NCBI GenBank assembly: GCA_019359545.1
Contig: JAHHHB010000031.1
Span: 1-61,515, forward strand
Length of the DNA stretch: 61,515 nucleotides
Direction: 5' to 3'
DNA from: Desmonostoc geniculatum HA4340-LM1
GTDB lineage: Bacteria; Cyanobacteriota; Cyanobacteriia; Cyanobacteriales; Nostocaceae
The number at the start of each line of letters is the position of its first letter. The stretch's first letter is position 1. The notes beneath the pieces were generated by a model. It was not told where the DNA came from. It was given only the letters and a program-made list of their open reading frames with translations, and searched no databases. Shown piece after piece: positions 16,683 to 25,793 of the stretch. A program made the position numbers and the translations under genes.

Positions 16683-17142
16683 AAGTCACCCCACGGCTGG
16701 ATTCGGTTTTAATAAGATTAGTTAAAGACTTTTGTAAAACGTCATATTGCTGTGATGTAGCACCGAGGCAATTTAAGTCAATCACCTCCCCCGATGCCAT
16801 CACCCGATTAAACACAAGATGAAAATCTAATTGCTCTTGATAAAATTTCAAAAAAGTGACATATTGCAAATCATCCCAGCCGATACCTTGGATATATTCA
16901 TTGATAATTTGTTCAGAAACATCTGATGATAAATTAATTGGGAAACCTTTCAAAGTAATTTGAACATAAATTCCGACCTTTTTTAATCTTGGTCTTTGCT
17001 TACTTAAAACCTGATAACTATTAATGACCCAAGCGGGAGCATAAATGTTAACGAGATTGCCAGAGTTAATAGTCAATGTCTGCATTAGTTGATTAATTAT
17101 CTCAAAATCAGAGAGAGCATATTCCTTAATCATTATTCTCAT
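16675..17142 (-). CDS. Small relaxase-like protein with degenerate histidine motif
   Basis: A 155-aa protein. The segment LSSDVSEQIINEYIQGIGWDDLQYVTFLKFYQEQLDFHLVFNRVMASGEVID follows the pattern of the central region of VirD2/MOBP-type relaxases (PF03432), in which a helix is followed by HIHIVVNRV and a glycine turn. Here the first His of the HxH metal motif is Asp (DFHLVFNRV). An N-terminal catalytic tyrosine motif is not obvious, and the protein is far shorter than a relaxase. It overlaps the coupling-protein gene by 17 bp. It may be an inactive relaxase-fold accessory that binds oriT or the coupling protein. The resemblance is visual. Confidence 0.5.
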   Translation of the reverse strand: MRIMIKEYALSDFEIINQLMQTLTINSGNLVNIYAPAWVINSYQVLSKQRPRLKKVGIYVQITLKGFPINLSSDVSEQIINEYIQGIGWDDLQYVTFLKFYQEQLDFHLVFNRVMASGEVIDLNCLGATSQQYDVLQKSLTNLIKTESSRGVTYV

Positions 17143-18943
17143 TATTTAATACCCTTGGAATTTGGCTCTGAGCATTTTCGTCTAGGATTGATTTAATTTC
17201 TCCAACGCTCAAGACTTTATTATTAGGATTGTTATCTTGTTTAGGAGGTGGAGGAAAACGGTTATTGACATCATTAACTCTCAAATCTAAGTCACACTGA
17301 GTCGGATATCTCTGTGTACTTTTCCGAGCTAATCTACTGACGACTGGTTTCCATTTTTTTTCGTTGTATCTGTCGATGTTGCGGAGAATTTGAGGAATGT
17401 TGATGCTTTTTAACTGAGGAACTGACCCCTCTTTTCTATTGGAGTATGCAGGATTTATAAAAACACACTTCCCGGCTGGTAGTTTTAAAAACTCTGCCGA
17501 TTCAAATAACTTTTTGGTTTTCTCTTGGTCGCTAATGGTATTATTGCTCTTTCCACCACCCGTGGAGCTTGATTTATGCTTGTACCTAATTTCTTCATCT
17601 CCCAAAAATGAAGAAAACAACTGTGCTGATTCGTTCTCTCCAGGATTAAAAATAAATTTCGTACTGCAAGCACCAAGGATAGTCTTAGCAACTTCCCGAC
17701 CATAATTCTTTTCCAACTGCCCCATATTTTGCCAGCCGAGGATGCCGCAGAAACCCTCACTTCGTGATTCATTTAACCATCTGAATAAATCGGGTAGATA
17801 CAAGGAAGGTAATTCATCCAATGCAACTATCAAAGGGTCAAGTCTTTTTTTAGCTATATTTCGGGCGATGGTCATGTGGAGAACGCTAGTCATCAACGGT
17901 GCAACAGCATCCCGCCGCTCTCTGTCTAAACCAAAGATAATCATTTGTTTACCCTTGATTGACAGTGGTAAGGTTGTTTTACCAATAAAGCAACCCAGTG
18001 TGTTCTTGGCCATGAAGCGCGTAAACATGATACTAGCTGTGGCAACAATGCCGGCAACAGTTTTCTCACTCGCGGCGGAACTGAACAACTGACCAAAGGC
18101 AATTTTTACCCAAGGGTTGAGATTAGCAGACATTAACCGCGCAATCATTTGATCGCTAGACAAGATGGCAGCAGAAGTCATGACATCTGCTCTATCTCCA
18201 AACTCTTTGGTTAACATCAATACAGCTTGGGTTAACTGATCCCCAGACGGGCCGAAAAATCCATCTTCATTAGAATTATTCAGAATACGGAAGTTTTTAT
18301 TGATGACCGTCGCAATCTGCCGAGCGTTTTCAGCGTCAGAAGAATCTCTTAAAAAATCTAGAGGGTTACAAACTTCTGATTCGGGAAAACCAGGAGCAAA
18401 AATATGAACATCGTAGCCAAGAACTTTAGCATAAGCAGCGATTTTCGCCTGAGATGGATATTTAAAGTCATATAGTAAAATAGGAAAACCTTGGTCAATT
18501 GCGGAAAATAACATGGGGTTAATGGCACTAAAAGTCTTCCCACTTCCGGGTGCGCCAATGGCAGCAGTTCCCCTTTGCACTTCTGGTACGTAAATCGGTA
18601 CTCCTCCACTACCACTTTGTTTTTTTGTACCTTTGAATTGATGTCTACCAATATACAAAGCTACACTATCACACCGAGGAGATTGTATCTGTTGCAATGC
18701 TTTTTTCTTAGCTGTATTGCTCTCCTTTGTTCCTCCCCAATAGCTAGTAGCAATCTTCTTTTTATTACTGCCATCGCCAAAAAATACTCTCATTAAAATG
18801 TAAGCACTCACCAAAGCTAAAACTGTCAGTCCATTTGGTGTAAACAAAGCATTGGTATACTTGCCAATGCTGTCAAGAGGATTTTGAAGCTGCTCGAATC
18901 TAAAAGGTTGATTACTTGGCGAAGTAGTGAAATTATTGCTCAT
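17126..18943 (-). CDS. virD4: VirD4/TraG-type coupling protein
   Basis: The T4SS coupling ATPase brings the relaxase-DNA complex to the channel. Taking the ATG at 18943 (MSNNFTTSPS) gives 605 aa; an upstream TTG/ATG at 18967 is less likely. A membrane segment (GLTVLALVSAYILMRVFF) lies near residues 38-55, Walker A GAPGSGKT near 130-137, and Walker B LIVALDELPSLYLPDLF followed by RSEGFCGILGWQNMGQLEKN, typical of the family. The C-terminus is Pro/Asn-rich. It is in the minus-strand conjugation cluster, downstream of the secreted 404-aa protein and overlapping the mini-relaxase-like gene. Confidence 0.88.
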   Translation of the reverse strand: MSNNFTTSPSNQPFRFEQLQNPLDSIGKYTNALFTPNGLTVLALVSAYILMRVFFGDGSNKKKIATSYWGGTKESNTAKKKALQQIQSPRCDSVALYIGRHQFKGTKKQSGSGGVPIYVPEVQRGTAAIGAPGSGKTFSAINPMLFSAIDQGFPILLYDFKYPSQAKIAAYAKVLGYDVHIFAPGFPESEVCNPLDFLRDSSDAENARQIATVINKNFRILNNSNEDGFFGPSGDQLTQAVLMLTKEFGDRADVMTSAAILSSDQMIARLMSANLNPWVKIAFGQLFSSAASEKTVAGIVATASIMFTRFMAKNTLGCFIGKTTLPLSIKGKQMIIFGLDRERRDAVAPLMTSVLHMTIARNIAKKRLDPLIVALDELPSLYLPDLFRWLNESRSEGFCGILGWQNMGQLEKNYGREVAKTILGACSTKFIFNPGENESAQLFSSFLGDEEIRYKHKSSSTGGGKSNNTISDQEKTKKLFESAEFLKLPAGKCVFINPAYSNRKEGSVPQLKSINIPQILRNIDRYNEKKWKPVVSRLARKSTQRYPTQCDLDLRVNDVNNRFPPPPKQDNNPNNKVLSVGEIKSILDENAQSQIPRVLNNENND

Positions 18944-19049
18944 AACGTAACAATTCAGGAGTAACAATAGTTAATTGGGGACGGAATAGAACTAAGAAAA
19001 GCGTAAATCATTGATATTCCTGTCTAGGTTCTACATGAATTAGTGCCAT

Positions 19050-20264
19050 TTAATCAGGAACAGTAGAAGGACTACCAAAAATAATTGGGTCTTTTTCATG
19101 GTAAGTAATGAATGGTACTGGCCCGATAAAATAGGGGGTACAAGTGCGACCAACAAAAGGAATAGTCTTGCAGAAACGGAAAAACATAGCAGTGTTAACG
19201 GAACCGCTTGATTCATCTATATCCCAAACAACTTGTTTAAATGATTTACCAAAGGGATGACGACCTGTTGGCTCAAGACCACCATTAGCTACAGCTAAAA
19301 TTCCATAGCCACCTTTAACTTTCTGGACTTTACCCGAAATCCATTGCGCTCCAGTAGTCTGACCAAGACCTGAAGCTTCAAAGTGGACGCAATTATTTTG
19401 ATTGCAAGGGACATTAAAACCTTCTTGATAACTGCCAGAAATGCTGCGAATCCGGTTAGCTTCTATATCTCCCAAGGGCAAATCTACTTGCCCAACAAAA
19501 GACAAATCCGGCTCTGGTACGGTAGGAAAATTATTCCAAGATAAATCCTTCAATCCGGGAATGTCTGAAATGAGAGTATCTTGCCAATTAGCAAATTCAT
19601 CAAATGATGAGTTTTCAATTCCCGGAATCGATGTCAGCTTGTATTTAGACAAATCAATTTCATTGCCGAGAGGGATATTGTCTAAGTTGTAATAATTAGC
19701 AACATTACCAATTCTTTGATTAGTGCTGATACCCATTTGCCTAAGAAAGTCAGCTATTGGCGCTACACTCCTGGCTGATTGATTAGCTAATTCAGGTATA
19801 GCTTTGACTAAATCGCTAAGGGTTTGAGTTTTGATGACTCCAAAATCATCAAGCTTTAAACCATCTAAATCAATAGCTAATGCCTGAGAGATCGCCTTGA
19901 TGTTAAGCTTTTCAATATTCAGATTGGCATCTTCAAAATCTCCAAGCTCCATAAAATCGCCAATACTTTGTCCAGCTTGCCAAGTTCTAGTCTGATTCCC
20001 TCGGTCAGTTGGGTAAGTCACATGACCAGATTCAGATACAATCATGTCTTGAAACTTCATTTTTGACCAGTCTGGAATCAAGCCATTGTTGCTACTGACA
20101 AATGGGACTTGTGCTGAGGCTTTGGGCAGCAGAAATCCGATTACCTGATTCATAATTCCATACTGACAAAAACTATGAATAAACAATCCTCCGAGCAATC
20201 CAAACAATATTAAATAGCGAACCATGTCAAAAGTAATTTTGGGCGAACGCTTTGATGATTTCAT
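19050..20264 (-). CDS. Secreted/anchored protein of the conjugation cluster (404 aa)
   Basis: The N-terminus has a hydrophobic segment (MVRYLILFGLLGGLFIHSF) followed by an AxA-like site (LLPKASAQVPF), so the protein is exported. The mature part has many short repeats of an Asp/Leu-rich pattern (IKAISQALAIDLDGLKLDDF, LTSIPGIENSSFDEFANWQD, ISDIPGLKDLSWNNFPTVPE) and a C-terminal domain with six cysteines (VPCNQNNCVHFE, FRFCKTIPFVGRTC). It overlaps the VirB9-like gene by 4 bp, which implies coupled expression. No family recognised; a cell-envelope or pilus-associated role is inferred from position and export. Confidence 0.65.
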   Translation of the reverse strand: MKSSKRSPKITFDMVRYLILFGLLGGLFIHSFCQYGIMNQVIGFLLPKASAQVPFVSSNNGLIPDWSKMKFQDMIVSESGHVTYPTDRGNQTRTWQAGQSIGDFMELGDFEDANLNIEKLNIKAISQALAIDLDGLKLDDFGVIKTQTLSDLVKAIPELANQSARSVAPIADFLRQMGISTNQRIGNVANYYNLDNIPLGNEIDLSKYKLTSIPGIENSSFDEFANWQDTLISDIPGLKDLSWNNFPTVPEPDLSFVGQVDLPLGDIEANRIRSISGSYQEGFNVPCNQNNCVHFEASGLGQTTGAQWISGKVQKVKGGYGILAVANGGLEPTGRHPFGKSFKQVVWDIDESSGSVNTAMFFRFCKTIPFVGRTCTPYFIGPVPFITYHEKDPIIFGSPSTVPD

Positions 20265-21013
20265 ATTTGTCCCTCTGTCCCGTTTTTTTGTCCAAGCTCG
20301 ATTAATTTGTTAACTAAATTAAGTGAAACACCAGCCTTATCAGCAGCAATAGGCATTTGCTCTCCAGCTTGAAAATAAGTCAAGAATTGCTCAATCCGAT
20401 TGTGAAGTTCATCAGATGAGGAGAGCGAACCATTACTAATCGCTACGCTCATCCCCGCCCTGATTTGTTTTGTGGTGTTGATAGTTTGTACTAATGGCGA
20501 TAATAAGGGTCGAGTAACTCTTGAAGATGGTTTATCCGAGATAATTGACACTTGACTGTATTCAGGACGGGAATTAGATGGGGTAACTTGAAAGTGGTAA
20601 ACTTTGCGCGAGCCAGAAGCAGTTTGAGTAATCACTGTAAGCATTGTTGCACTTGTTTGCGGCAGTCCTGGAACCGTAACCTTTTTAATGCGGCGTAAGT
20701 GAAGTAGTGCGGCACTACTGTTTTGACAGTTCTGGTCGATTCCCTCTAAACAACCATCAGTGTCAATCAAAACTTGCGAGGGATCGTCAATCCACACCCG
20801 CTTTACCATTTCATTGACTTCATAAAATGAAATTGATACGCCTGAGCCATTCCAGACTTGAATTTTTTGTAGCTTGGCAGTACTACCACTAACCTGAGAT
20901 TGCTTTATGGTGCGGACTGTACTTTGAGCATAGGTTTTGACTGGAACTAGACACACTGCCAAAAAAGCAGCAACTCCAAGGTGGAACGCTGCCACAAGTT
21001 TTAACTTCTTCAT
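20261..21013 (-). CDS. VirB9/TraK-like outer-channel component
   Basis: The ATG at 21013 (MKKLKLVAAF) is preferred to 21073 because it begins a clear signal peptide (LGVAAFLAVCLVPVKTYAQS); it overlaps the VirB10-like gene by 4 bp. The mature protein has a beta-rich region (IQVWNGSGVSISFYEVNEMV, VLIDTDGCLEG) and LHLRRIKKVTVPGLPQTSATMLTVITQT, a pattern seen in VirB9/TraK periplasmic proteins. Two Cys (DGCLEGIDQNC) may pair. It probably forms the outer-membrane ring with VirB10. Assignment is by motif, export and gene order. Confidence 0.6.
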   Translation of the reverse strand: MKKLKLVAAFHLGVAAFLAVCLVPVKTYAQSTVRTIKQSQVSGSTAKLQKIQVWNGSGVSISFYEVNEMVKRVWIDDPSQVLIDTDGCLEGIDQNCQNSSAALLHLRRIKKVTVPGLPQTSATMLTVITQTASGSRKVYHFQVTPSNSRPEYSQVSIISDKPSSRVTRPLLSPLVQTINTTKQIRAGMSVAISNGSLSSSDELHNRIEQFLTYFQAGEQMPIAADKAGVSLNLVNKLIELGQKNGTEGQI

Positions 21014-22581
21014 GGCAACTCCAAGGAACGATTCACCAAAAACGTAATCTTCGTCCCCTGTGGGATATACCAAACATTGGGACGAGCGGTGATTTCTTGG
21101 TTAGAAGCTTCTGCACGTTTACCAATGATGTCACTAAGCTTGCCAAAAGCACCTTGTAAGAATGCCCCACCAATATTGCGCTGACTGTTTGAAGTCGTGC
21201 TAGAGCTAAATGTCCCTGTAGCAGAATTAACTATACTGGTACTGGAATCAGATTGATTCAGGATTGCTCCTACTTGACCCAAACCACTGACTAATCCCAC
21301 AGTCAAGTCAGAACGTGCAATCGAACCTCCCTTATTTTGGAATTGTTTAGCGATCAACGGTTTCCCGCCCTCTCCTAATACAGAAATTGCACCGCTACTA
21401 ATTGGGTACTCGGTGTTATCTTTGATAATGCTCGTGACTTGCACAGTTGCATAAGAGCCACGATCAACCTGTAGCGTTTCAACGGCCAATAAAGTGCCTT
21501 TATGAATTGCCACATTTCCATAGTTGTCATGCAAATCAGCCGTTAATCTAGCAACATAGCGTTTACTATCATCTGGATTTTGCTGTTGTTGGAAGCGATT
21601 TTCGCTTTGCTGCTTGACGACTGAAGTCACTAAAATACCATTTGCGAATTCCCCAACAACTAAATAGCGAGTTTTACGCTGTTGTAGAATTTGGTTTTCT
21701 TGAGGCAAGTAATTACCATCTGCTATTTGTTTATCAGATTTAGAATCGGCTGACCAACGAGGGCGAATTTTCTCAATTTCTGTGGGTGTACTGTTAGAAA
21801 AGTTAGGGCGTGTTTGCTGTGTTGTATAAGCACTATTGGGTGGCTGTACTTGAATTCGTGTTGTATTCGGCGTTTGAAAGGATGTTGCCTCTGTTGATAT
21901 CTGCTGGTTATTTGAAGTAGGTGTATAAGCGATTTTTCCGTAAGATCCTAAGCTGCGAAGTCGATTAAATTCAGCTATCACGTCTGTTGGCGTTTCTGTT
22001 TTCGGCGTAACAGTCCTAACAGGATTACTAATTCTTGGCAATATTTGATTACGAGGTGGTGATGAAATAGTCGAGTTAGTTCTACTCGGAACGTAATATC
22101 GTCTAGGGCTAGGACTTTGTGTTTGTGCTACAGGTCTAGCTGTTGATGGTGGTGGTGAAGCTGCAACACTTACAGGCTTACTATTAACTTTAACTTCTTC
22201 CTTACTCTGATTAATTTTATTCAATTCATCTTCTTGTTTATTCAAGGCTAATTTGGCATAGACATCACCATCTTTTTTATCAACTTTCTCCAAGGCTGGG
22301 GATGTTTTATCAGCTTTAGCAGTTATCGCTTCTGGACTTCTACCAGGATTGAAAATGCCATTGAGAAAATAGAATATCGCTAAAAACCCTAAGCCAAAAG
22401 GAATAGCGATTACCCCCAATCTTGACCAAGGAGAAGTACTGACAGTGTGCCTGGTAATCGATGGAAGTTCTTCGGAGTCTTCCTGATTCGACTTTTCTCT
22501 GTTTTGTCTATCATTTGTATCTTCTGAAAATCTTAAGATTTGATCTATAGTCAAATTCTGGGGTTCATTTTTTAGTGACAT
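21010..22581 (-). CDS. virB10: VirB10/TraB-like core channel protein
   Basis: A 523-aa protein: cytoplasmic N-terminus, one membrane helix (LGVIAIPFGLGFLAIFYFLNGIF, about residues 55-77), a long Pro/Ser/Gln-rich periplasmic linker (e.g. VAASPPPSTARPVAQTQSPS) and a C-terminal beta domain with YVARLTADLHDNYGNVAIHKGTLLAVE and WYIPQGTKITFLVNRSLELP, the typical TrbI/VirB10 end. It spans both membranes and connects the inner-membrane complex with the outer ring. It sits 5 bp from the VirB8-like gene, in the order VirB6-like, VirB8-like, VirB10, VirB9-like. Confidence 0.78.
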   Translation of the reverse strand: MSLKNEPQNLTIDQILRFSEDTNDRQNREKSNQEDSEELPSITRHTVSTSPWSRLGVIAIPFGLGFLAIFYFLNGIFNPGRSPEAITAKADKTSPALEKVDKKDGDVYAKLALNKQEDELNKINQSKEEVKVNSKPVSVAASPPPSTARPVAQTQSPSPRRYYVPSRTNSTISSPPRNQILPRISNPVRTVTPKTETPTDVIAEFNRLRSLGSYGKIAYTPTSNNQQISTEATSFQTPNTTRIQVQPPNSAYTTQQTRPNFSNSTPTEIEKIRPRWSADSKSDKQIADGNYLPQENQILQQRKTRYLVVGEFANGILVTSVVKQQSENRFQQQQNPDDSKRYVARLTADLHDNYGNVAIHKGTLLAVETLQVDRGSYATVQVTSIIKDNTEYPISSGAISVLGEGGKPLIAKQFQNKGGSIARSDLTVGLVSGLGQVGAILNQSDSSTSIVNSATGTFSSSTTSNSQRNIGGAFLQGAFGKLSDIIGKRAEASNQEITARPNVWYIPQGTKITFLVNRSLELP

Positions 22582-22586
22582 AATTA

Positions 22587-23351
22587 TTAAAGTTTTAAAT
22601 CATTGATTTGTGTAATTTCTAAACCAGCGCTACGAGCTTCATAGATTATCCGAGAAAGTTCAGTTAGATGAGTAAGTTCTTGTGGCGTACTTACTGCTTC
22701 TACAGTCACAGTCTTATTGAAGGTAATTCCTTGTCCAGTATTATCAGAAGTTGTAAAAGTCACAATAGTTGCGACGATATCTACTTGCCATACCCCATCT
22801 CTAATTAATCGCGGCTCTCCAATATAACGAGAGATTAAAGATGCTTGCATATTTCCTTCAAATATTCTGCTTGGGGTGAGTTGCGCCAGCTTTTGTAAAA
22901 AGGCTGCTCGAAAGTTATGATTTTCACTAATTGCAAATGCAGCTTCATAAGCCTTAGTTGTAACTTTCTTTTTTCCACTTGCTGCGTCAATATCTATTCC
23001 TTTGTCTTGCTTGGTAATTGGTTCTCCCTTGTTGTTGTAAATTTTCACTAATCCATCCCAGCTAAACATTCTAGTGAACGTATCGCCAACAAACTTCTTG
23101 ATTACTTCTGGCGAACGTTGATTTTCGTCTACTGATTTAGCAGTAATAGTTTTGCCAGAATCTAACTGTACTAAAGCTAATTGCTTTTTACTTAATCCTC
23201 TGATTGCTCCATAATTGAGAAATTGCAATAGTAATGAAAATACTGCACAAGAAAATCCTACTAATGAAATTATTCCAATTCTTGTCGGGACTGATTTATT
23301 GTATTGCAGTAGCTGTAATGGCTCTGATTTTCGGTTTTTTGTGTTTACCAT
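22587..23351 (-). CDS. VirB8/TraE-like inner-membrane protein
   Basis: A 254-aa protein with a single N-terminal membrane helix (IGIISLVGFSCAVFSLLLQFL, residues 25-45) and a periplasmic domain: FVGDTFTRMFSWDGLVKIYN, FRAAFLQKLAQLTPSRIFEG, LIRDGVWQVDIVATIVTFTT. This topology and order match VirB8/TraE proteins, which nucleate the T4SS inner complex. It lies between the polytopic VirB6-like gene and virB10. Confidence 0.6.
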   Translation of the reverse strand: MVNTKNRKSEPLQLLQYNKSVPTRIGIISLVGFSCAVFSLLLQFLNYGAIRGLSKKQLALVQLDSGKTITAKSVDENQRSPEVIKKFVGDTFTRMFSWDGLVKIYNNKGEPITKQDKGIDIDAASGKKKVTTKAYEAAFAISENHNFRAAFLQKLAQLTPSRIFEGNMQASLISRYIGEPRLIRDGVWQVDIVATIVTFTTSDNTGQGITFNKTVTVEAVSTPQELTHLTELSRIIYEARSAGLEITQINDLKL

Positions 23352-23391
23352 ATCTCTTGAAGAGGAGTGGGGGGTGGGAGGTGTGATCAGC

Positions 23392-24492
23392 TTATTTGAT
23401 AAACTTTGCCAAACTAACGCCTCTAGTGATTATTGCTTTGCCTGCTTCTGCGGCAATTACACTATAAGTTTCTGAGGCTTTATTAATTTGTTGCAGCAGT
23501 GCTAAACCACCACCTGCGGCTAATCCTGTAGCCAAGAAGGGAGCGCAAATCCCAATTGTAAACAGGAAGAACATGGGTTGATCTGCTTGAGAATCAGAAA
23601 TTAGTTGTCCAGCAAAACCAACAATCATGTTAAAAGAGAGTTTACCTATGCCAATACTGAAATAACCAATCAGCCAAGTGTAAATTGATTTCGTTCCGTA
23701 AGGTAATAAAGAACCTCCAACAGCTAGTGGCCCTAAAAATGCTGTAACTAACATTGTTAATTCAATTGCCCATTGATATGAGCCATTCATCGACAGCATG
23801 ACTAATGAAATTGTTGAAGTCACACCTGAACCAATAAAACCACTAATGGAAGAAAATAATATCTGAAGTGGATTTCTGTTATTTTTAATTGCATCAATCG
23901 GAGCTTCAATGACTTTATCTATCCCATCCATCAGCCATTTGAAGGGGCCACTATTTTGATCAAAAGCTGACGGGTATTTTTGAGTTAAATCTTTTTTAGC
24001 CTGTTGTAAACAATTAATTGCTTCAATAGGCTGTAATGAAGAACTCCGACATCTTTCAATTGCTAATCCGATAGCGCTTCGAGCTACTGATACCCCTGCT
24101 GCTTTTTGAAATGCGACTCTTAAATCTAGCCCATCAGCCGTTTGTATCAACACCATATTATTTACATTGTTGATGTAGTTCCTAATCCCTAACGTTGAGT
24201 TTCCTAGCACTTTGCCATGATTTGACAACAACACCACCACAATCAACGGCCAGATAAAATCGGTGAAAGCTCGTTGCTCATCACCATTCATCATTTGCTT
24301 TGTCCACTCAATCATGAAAAAAGTTAATGTCGCAACCGCAAATAATGCTCCTACCGTACATATATTGTTGTACAGTTCCCCAGCTAAAGTTTTATTCCAC
24401 AAATCATCAAATCCTGCCGATATTGATGCACTTGTTTCAGATGCTTTTTGGACTAAATCACCACCAATCGCTTGTTGCGCTAATAAATACAT
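23392..24492 (-). CDS. VirB6/TrbL-like polytopic membrane protein
   Basis: A 366-aa protein with several hydrophobic helices (ICTVGALFAVATLTFFMIEW, DFIWPLIVVVLLS, VTSTISLVMLSM, LTMLVTAFLGPLAVGGSLL, WLIGYFSIGIGKLSFNMIVG, FLFTIGICAPFLATGLAAGGG) and a central soluble part with a Cys pair (RCRSSS, NCLQQ). This is the shape of VirB6/TrbL inner-membrane channel proteins. It follows the four-helix-bundle insertion and precedes the VirB8-like gene. GT-rich repeats flank it on both sides (23358-23385 and 24521-24558). Confidence 0.6.
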   Translation of the reverse strand: MYLLAQQAIGGDLVQKASETSASISAGFDDLWNKTLAGELYNNICTVGALFAVATLTFFMIEWTKQMMNGDEQRAFTDFIWPLIVVVLLSNHGKVLGNSTLGIRNYINNVNNMVLIQTADGLDLRVAFQKAAGVSVARSAIGLAIERCRSSSLQPIEAINCLQQAKKDLTQKYPSAFDQNSGPFKWLMDGIDKVIEAPIDAIKNNRNPLQILFSSISGFIGSGVTSTISLVMLSMNGSYQWAIELTMLVTAFLGPLAVGGSLLPYGTKSIYTWLIGYFSIGIGKLSFNMIVGFAGQLISDSQADQPMFFLFTIGICAPFLATGLAAGGGLALLQQINKASETYSVIAAEAGKAIITRGVSLAKFIK

Positions 24493-24520
24493 ACAAGAAT
24501 CCTTTCTTTTGCGTAAGAGG

Positions 24521-24558
24521 TCTAGGGGTGGGGAGTGTGGGAGGTGTGGGAAGATGGA
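24521..24558. repeat. GT-rich repeat at the left border of the four-helix-bundle cassette
   Basis: GGGGTGGGGAGTGTGGGAGG runs into TGTGGGAAGA. It is inverted relative to the C-rich block at 24978-25008, so the two blocks face each other across the 24585-24977 gene. Confidence 0.65.
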
Positions 24559-24584
24559 TAAGAGAGCAGTGAAGATTAAAGAAA

Positions 24585-24977
24585 ATGGAAGAAAAAGAAA
24601 AAAAATATTTTATAACTCATGAGGATTTAGCCATTTATCAATTGGCATTTGAGACAGCAATGCAAATTTTTGAACATTCTAAAAAGTTTCCAGTTGAAGA
24701 AAAATATTCAAAAACCTTTCAAATTCGTCGCTCGTCTCGTTCAATCTGTGCTAATTTAGCAGGGGTTTGGAAAAAACGGAGATATAGAGATGCTTTTGTC
24801 GCTAAAGTGAATGATTGTGAATCGGAGGCGGCAGAAATTCAAGTTTGGTTAAAGTTTGCGGTGAAATGTCAGTACCTCACAGTTGAACAAGGGAGAGAAC
24901 TCTATGCTGCTTATAATCAAGTCCTTAGTGGACTAGGCAAAATGATTACCCATCCAGATGATTGGTTACTCGATTAG
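24585..24977 (+). CDS. Four-helix-bundle (S23/IVP-type) protein
   Basis: A 130-aa helical protein. The pattern HEDLAIYQLAFETAMQIFEHSKKFPVEEKYSKTFQIRRSSRSICANLA then YRDAFVAKVNDCESEAAEIQVWLKFA is that of the four-helix-bundle family first seen in 23S rRNA intervening sequences and related to the Avd accessory proteins of diversity-generating retroelements. Its molecular role as a stand-alone gene is unknown. It is the only plus-strand gene inside the minus-strand T4SS cluster and is bounded by inverted GT-rich repeats, so it looks like an inserted unit. No reverse transcriptase is present nearby. Confidence 0.8.
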   Translation: MEEKEKKYFITHEDLAIYQLAFETAMQIFEHSKKFPVEEKYSKTFQIRRSSRSICANLAGVWKKRRYRDAFVAKVNDCESEAAEIQVWLKFAVKCQYLTVEQGRELYAAYNQVLSGLGKMITHPDDWLLD

Positions 24978-25008
24978 CTCCCCACACCTCCCACCCTCCC
25001 CACACTCT
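24978..25008. repeat. CA-rich repeat at the right border of the four-helix-bundle cassette
   Basis: CTCCCCACACCTCCCACCCT followed by CCCCACACTC, starting at the gene's stop codon. It is the inverted counterpart of the block at 24521-24558. Confidence 0.65.
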
Positions 25009-25010
25009 CT

Positions 25011-25733
25011 TCACGGTGAGTAAGTAGGATCGAGTACAGACATACCTACAACTTCGAGATTGAGAGAAATCAATCCTTCTTCTCGAATGTCTTCTTTTTG
25101 GCGATTTGCTGTTAATTGTTCTGCAATCTGCGCCAGCATCATATTAGACTGTGCTGTATCAGAGCGTGATTGCAATGAATCAGTGCGCTGTTGTGCCAAC
25201 ATCGAAACCACCAGACCATTTTGGGCTGCTATTAGTTTTAAAATATTCTGTGAGGCATTCATCTCCTGCGCTTGCTGTCCCAGGTTTGAGGCATCTTGAG
25301 CCGTTTGTGTAGTTTGATCGATTTTGTTTGCAGTATCTTGCTGACCTTGTTGCCCTAATACACCAGATACTGATGCTCTGGTAATTTCTCGCTGTAAGTC
25401 TTGTGCTTGTGTTGATGCTCTTGCCCAGTCAGAGTTTGATGCTAACGCTACTTTCAGACGCTGACCACTTTCAACTGGATCTGGCGCACCCATTACACCA
25501 GTAGTCCCAGCAATTGCGGAATTAGCATCCTCTTGGGCTGCTGCCCAGAAATTATTAATTTTATCTGAAGCTATACTCCTAATTTGGCGCATTTCCCCCG
25601 GAATCTGACTCTTAATTTCAGCCAAAAAACTATTTAGGTTTAGTGATAGTCCATAACTCGGTGCAGTGATTAATAGACTCGTAACTCCACTAGATATAAT
25701 GACGACTAGACTAATTTTTTTGAGTTGGTTCAT
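25011..25733 (-). CDS. VirB5/TrbJ-like exported helical protein
   Basis: A 240-aa protein with a signal peptide (LKKISLVVIISSGVTSLLITAPSYG) and a long, mostly helical, Gln/Ala-rich mature part (ASNLGQQAQEMNASQNILKLIAAQ, ARASTQAQDLQREITRASVS), as expected for VirB5/TrbJ pilus-tip or stability proteins. It lies directly downstream of virB4, a common place for this subunit. Its 3' end abuts the CA-rich repeat of the inserted cassette. Confidence 0.55.
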   Translation of the reverse strand: MNQLKKISLVVIISSGVTSLLITAPSYGLSLNLNSFLAEIKSQIPGEMRQIRSIASDKINNFWAAAQEDANSAIAGTTGVMGAPDPVESGQRLKVALASNSDWARASTQAQDLQREITRASVSGVLGQQGQQDTANKIDQTTQTAQDASNLGQQAQEMNASQNILKLIAAQNGLVVSMLAQQRTDSLQSRSDTAQSNMMLAQIAEQLTANRQKEDIREEGLISLNLEVVGMSVLDPTYSP

Positions 25734-25793
25734 GTTGGGATACTCCCTTTTTTCAGTTTGAATAGAGAATTCATAATTCAGTTACCAGACGAA

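Noticed and set aside
24585..24977. Four-helix-bundle gene as Avd of a diversity-generating retroelement
   Set aside because: No reverse transcriptase, template repeat or variable repeat was found near it.
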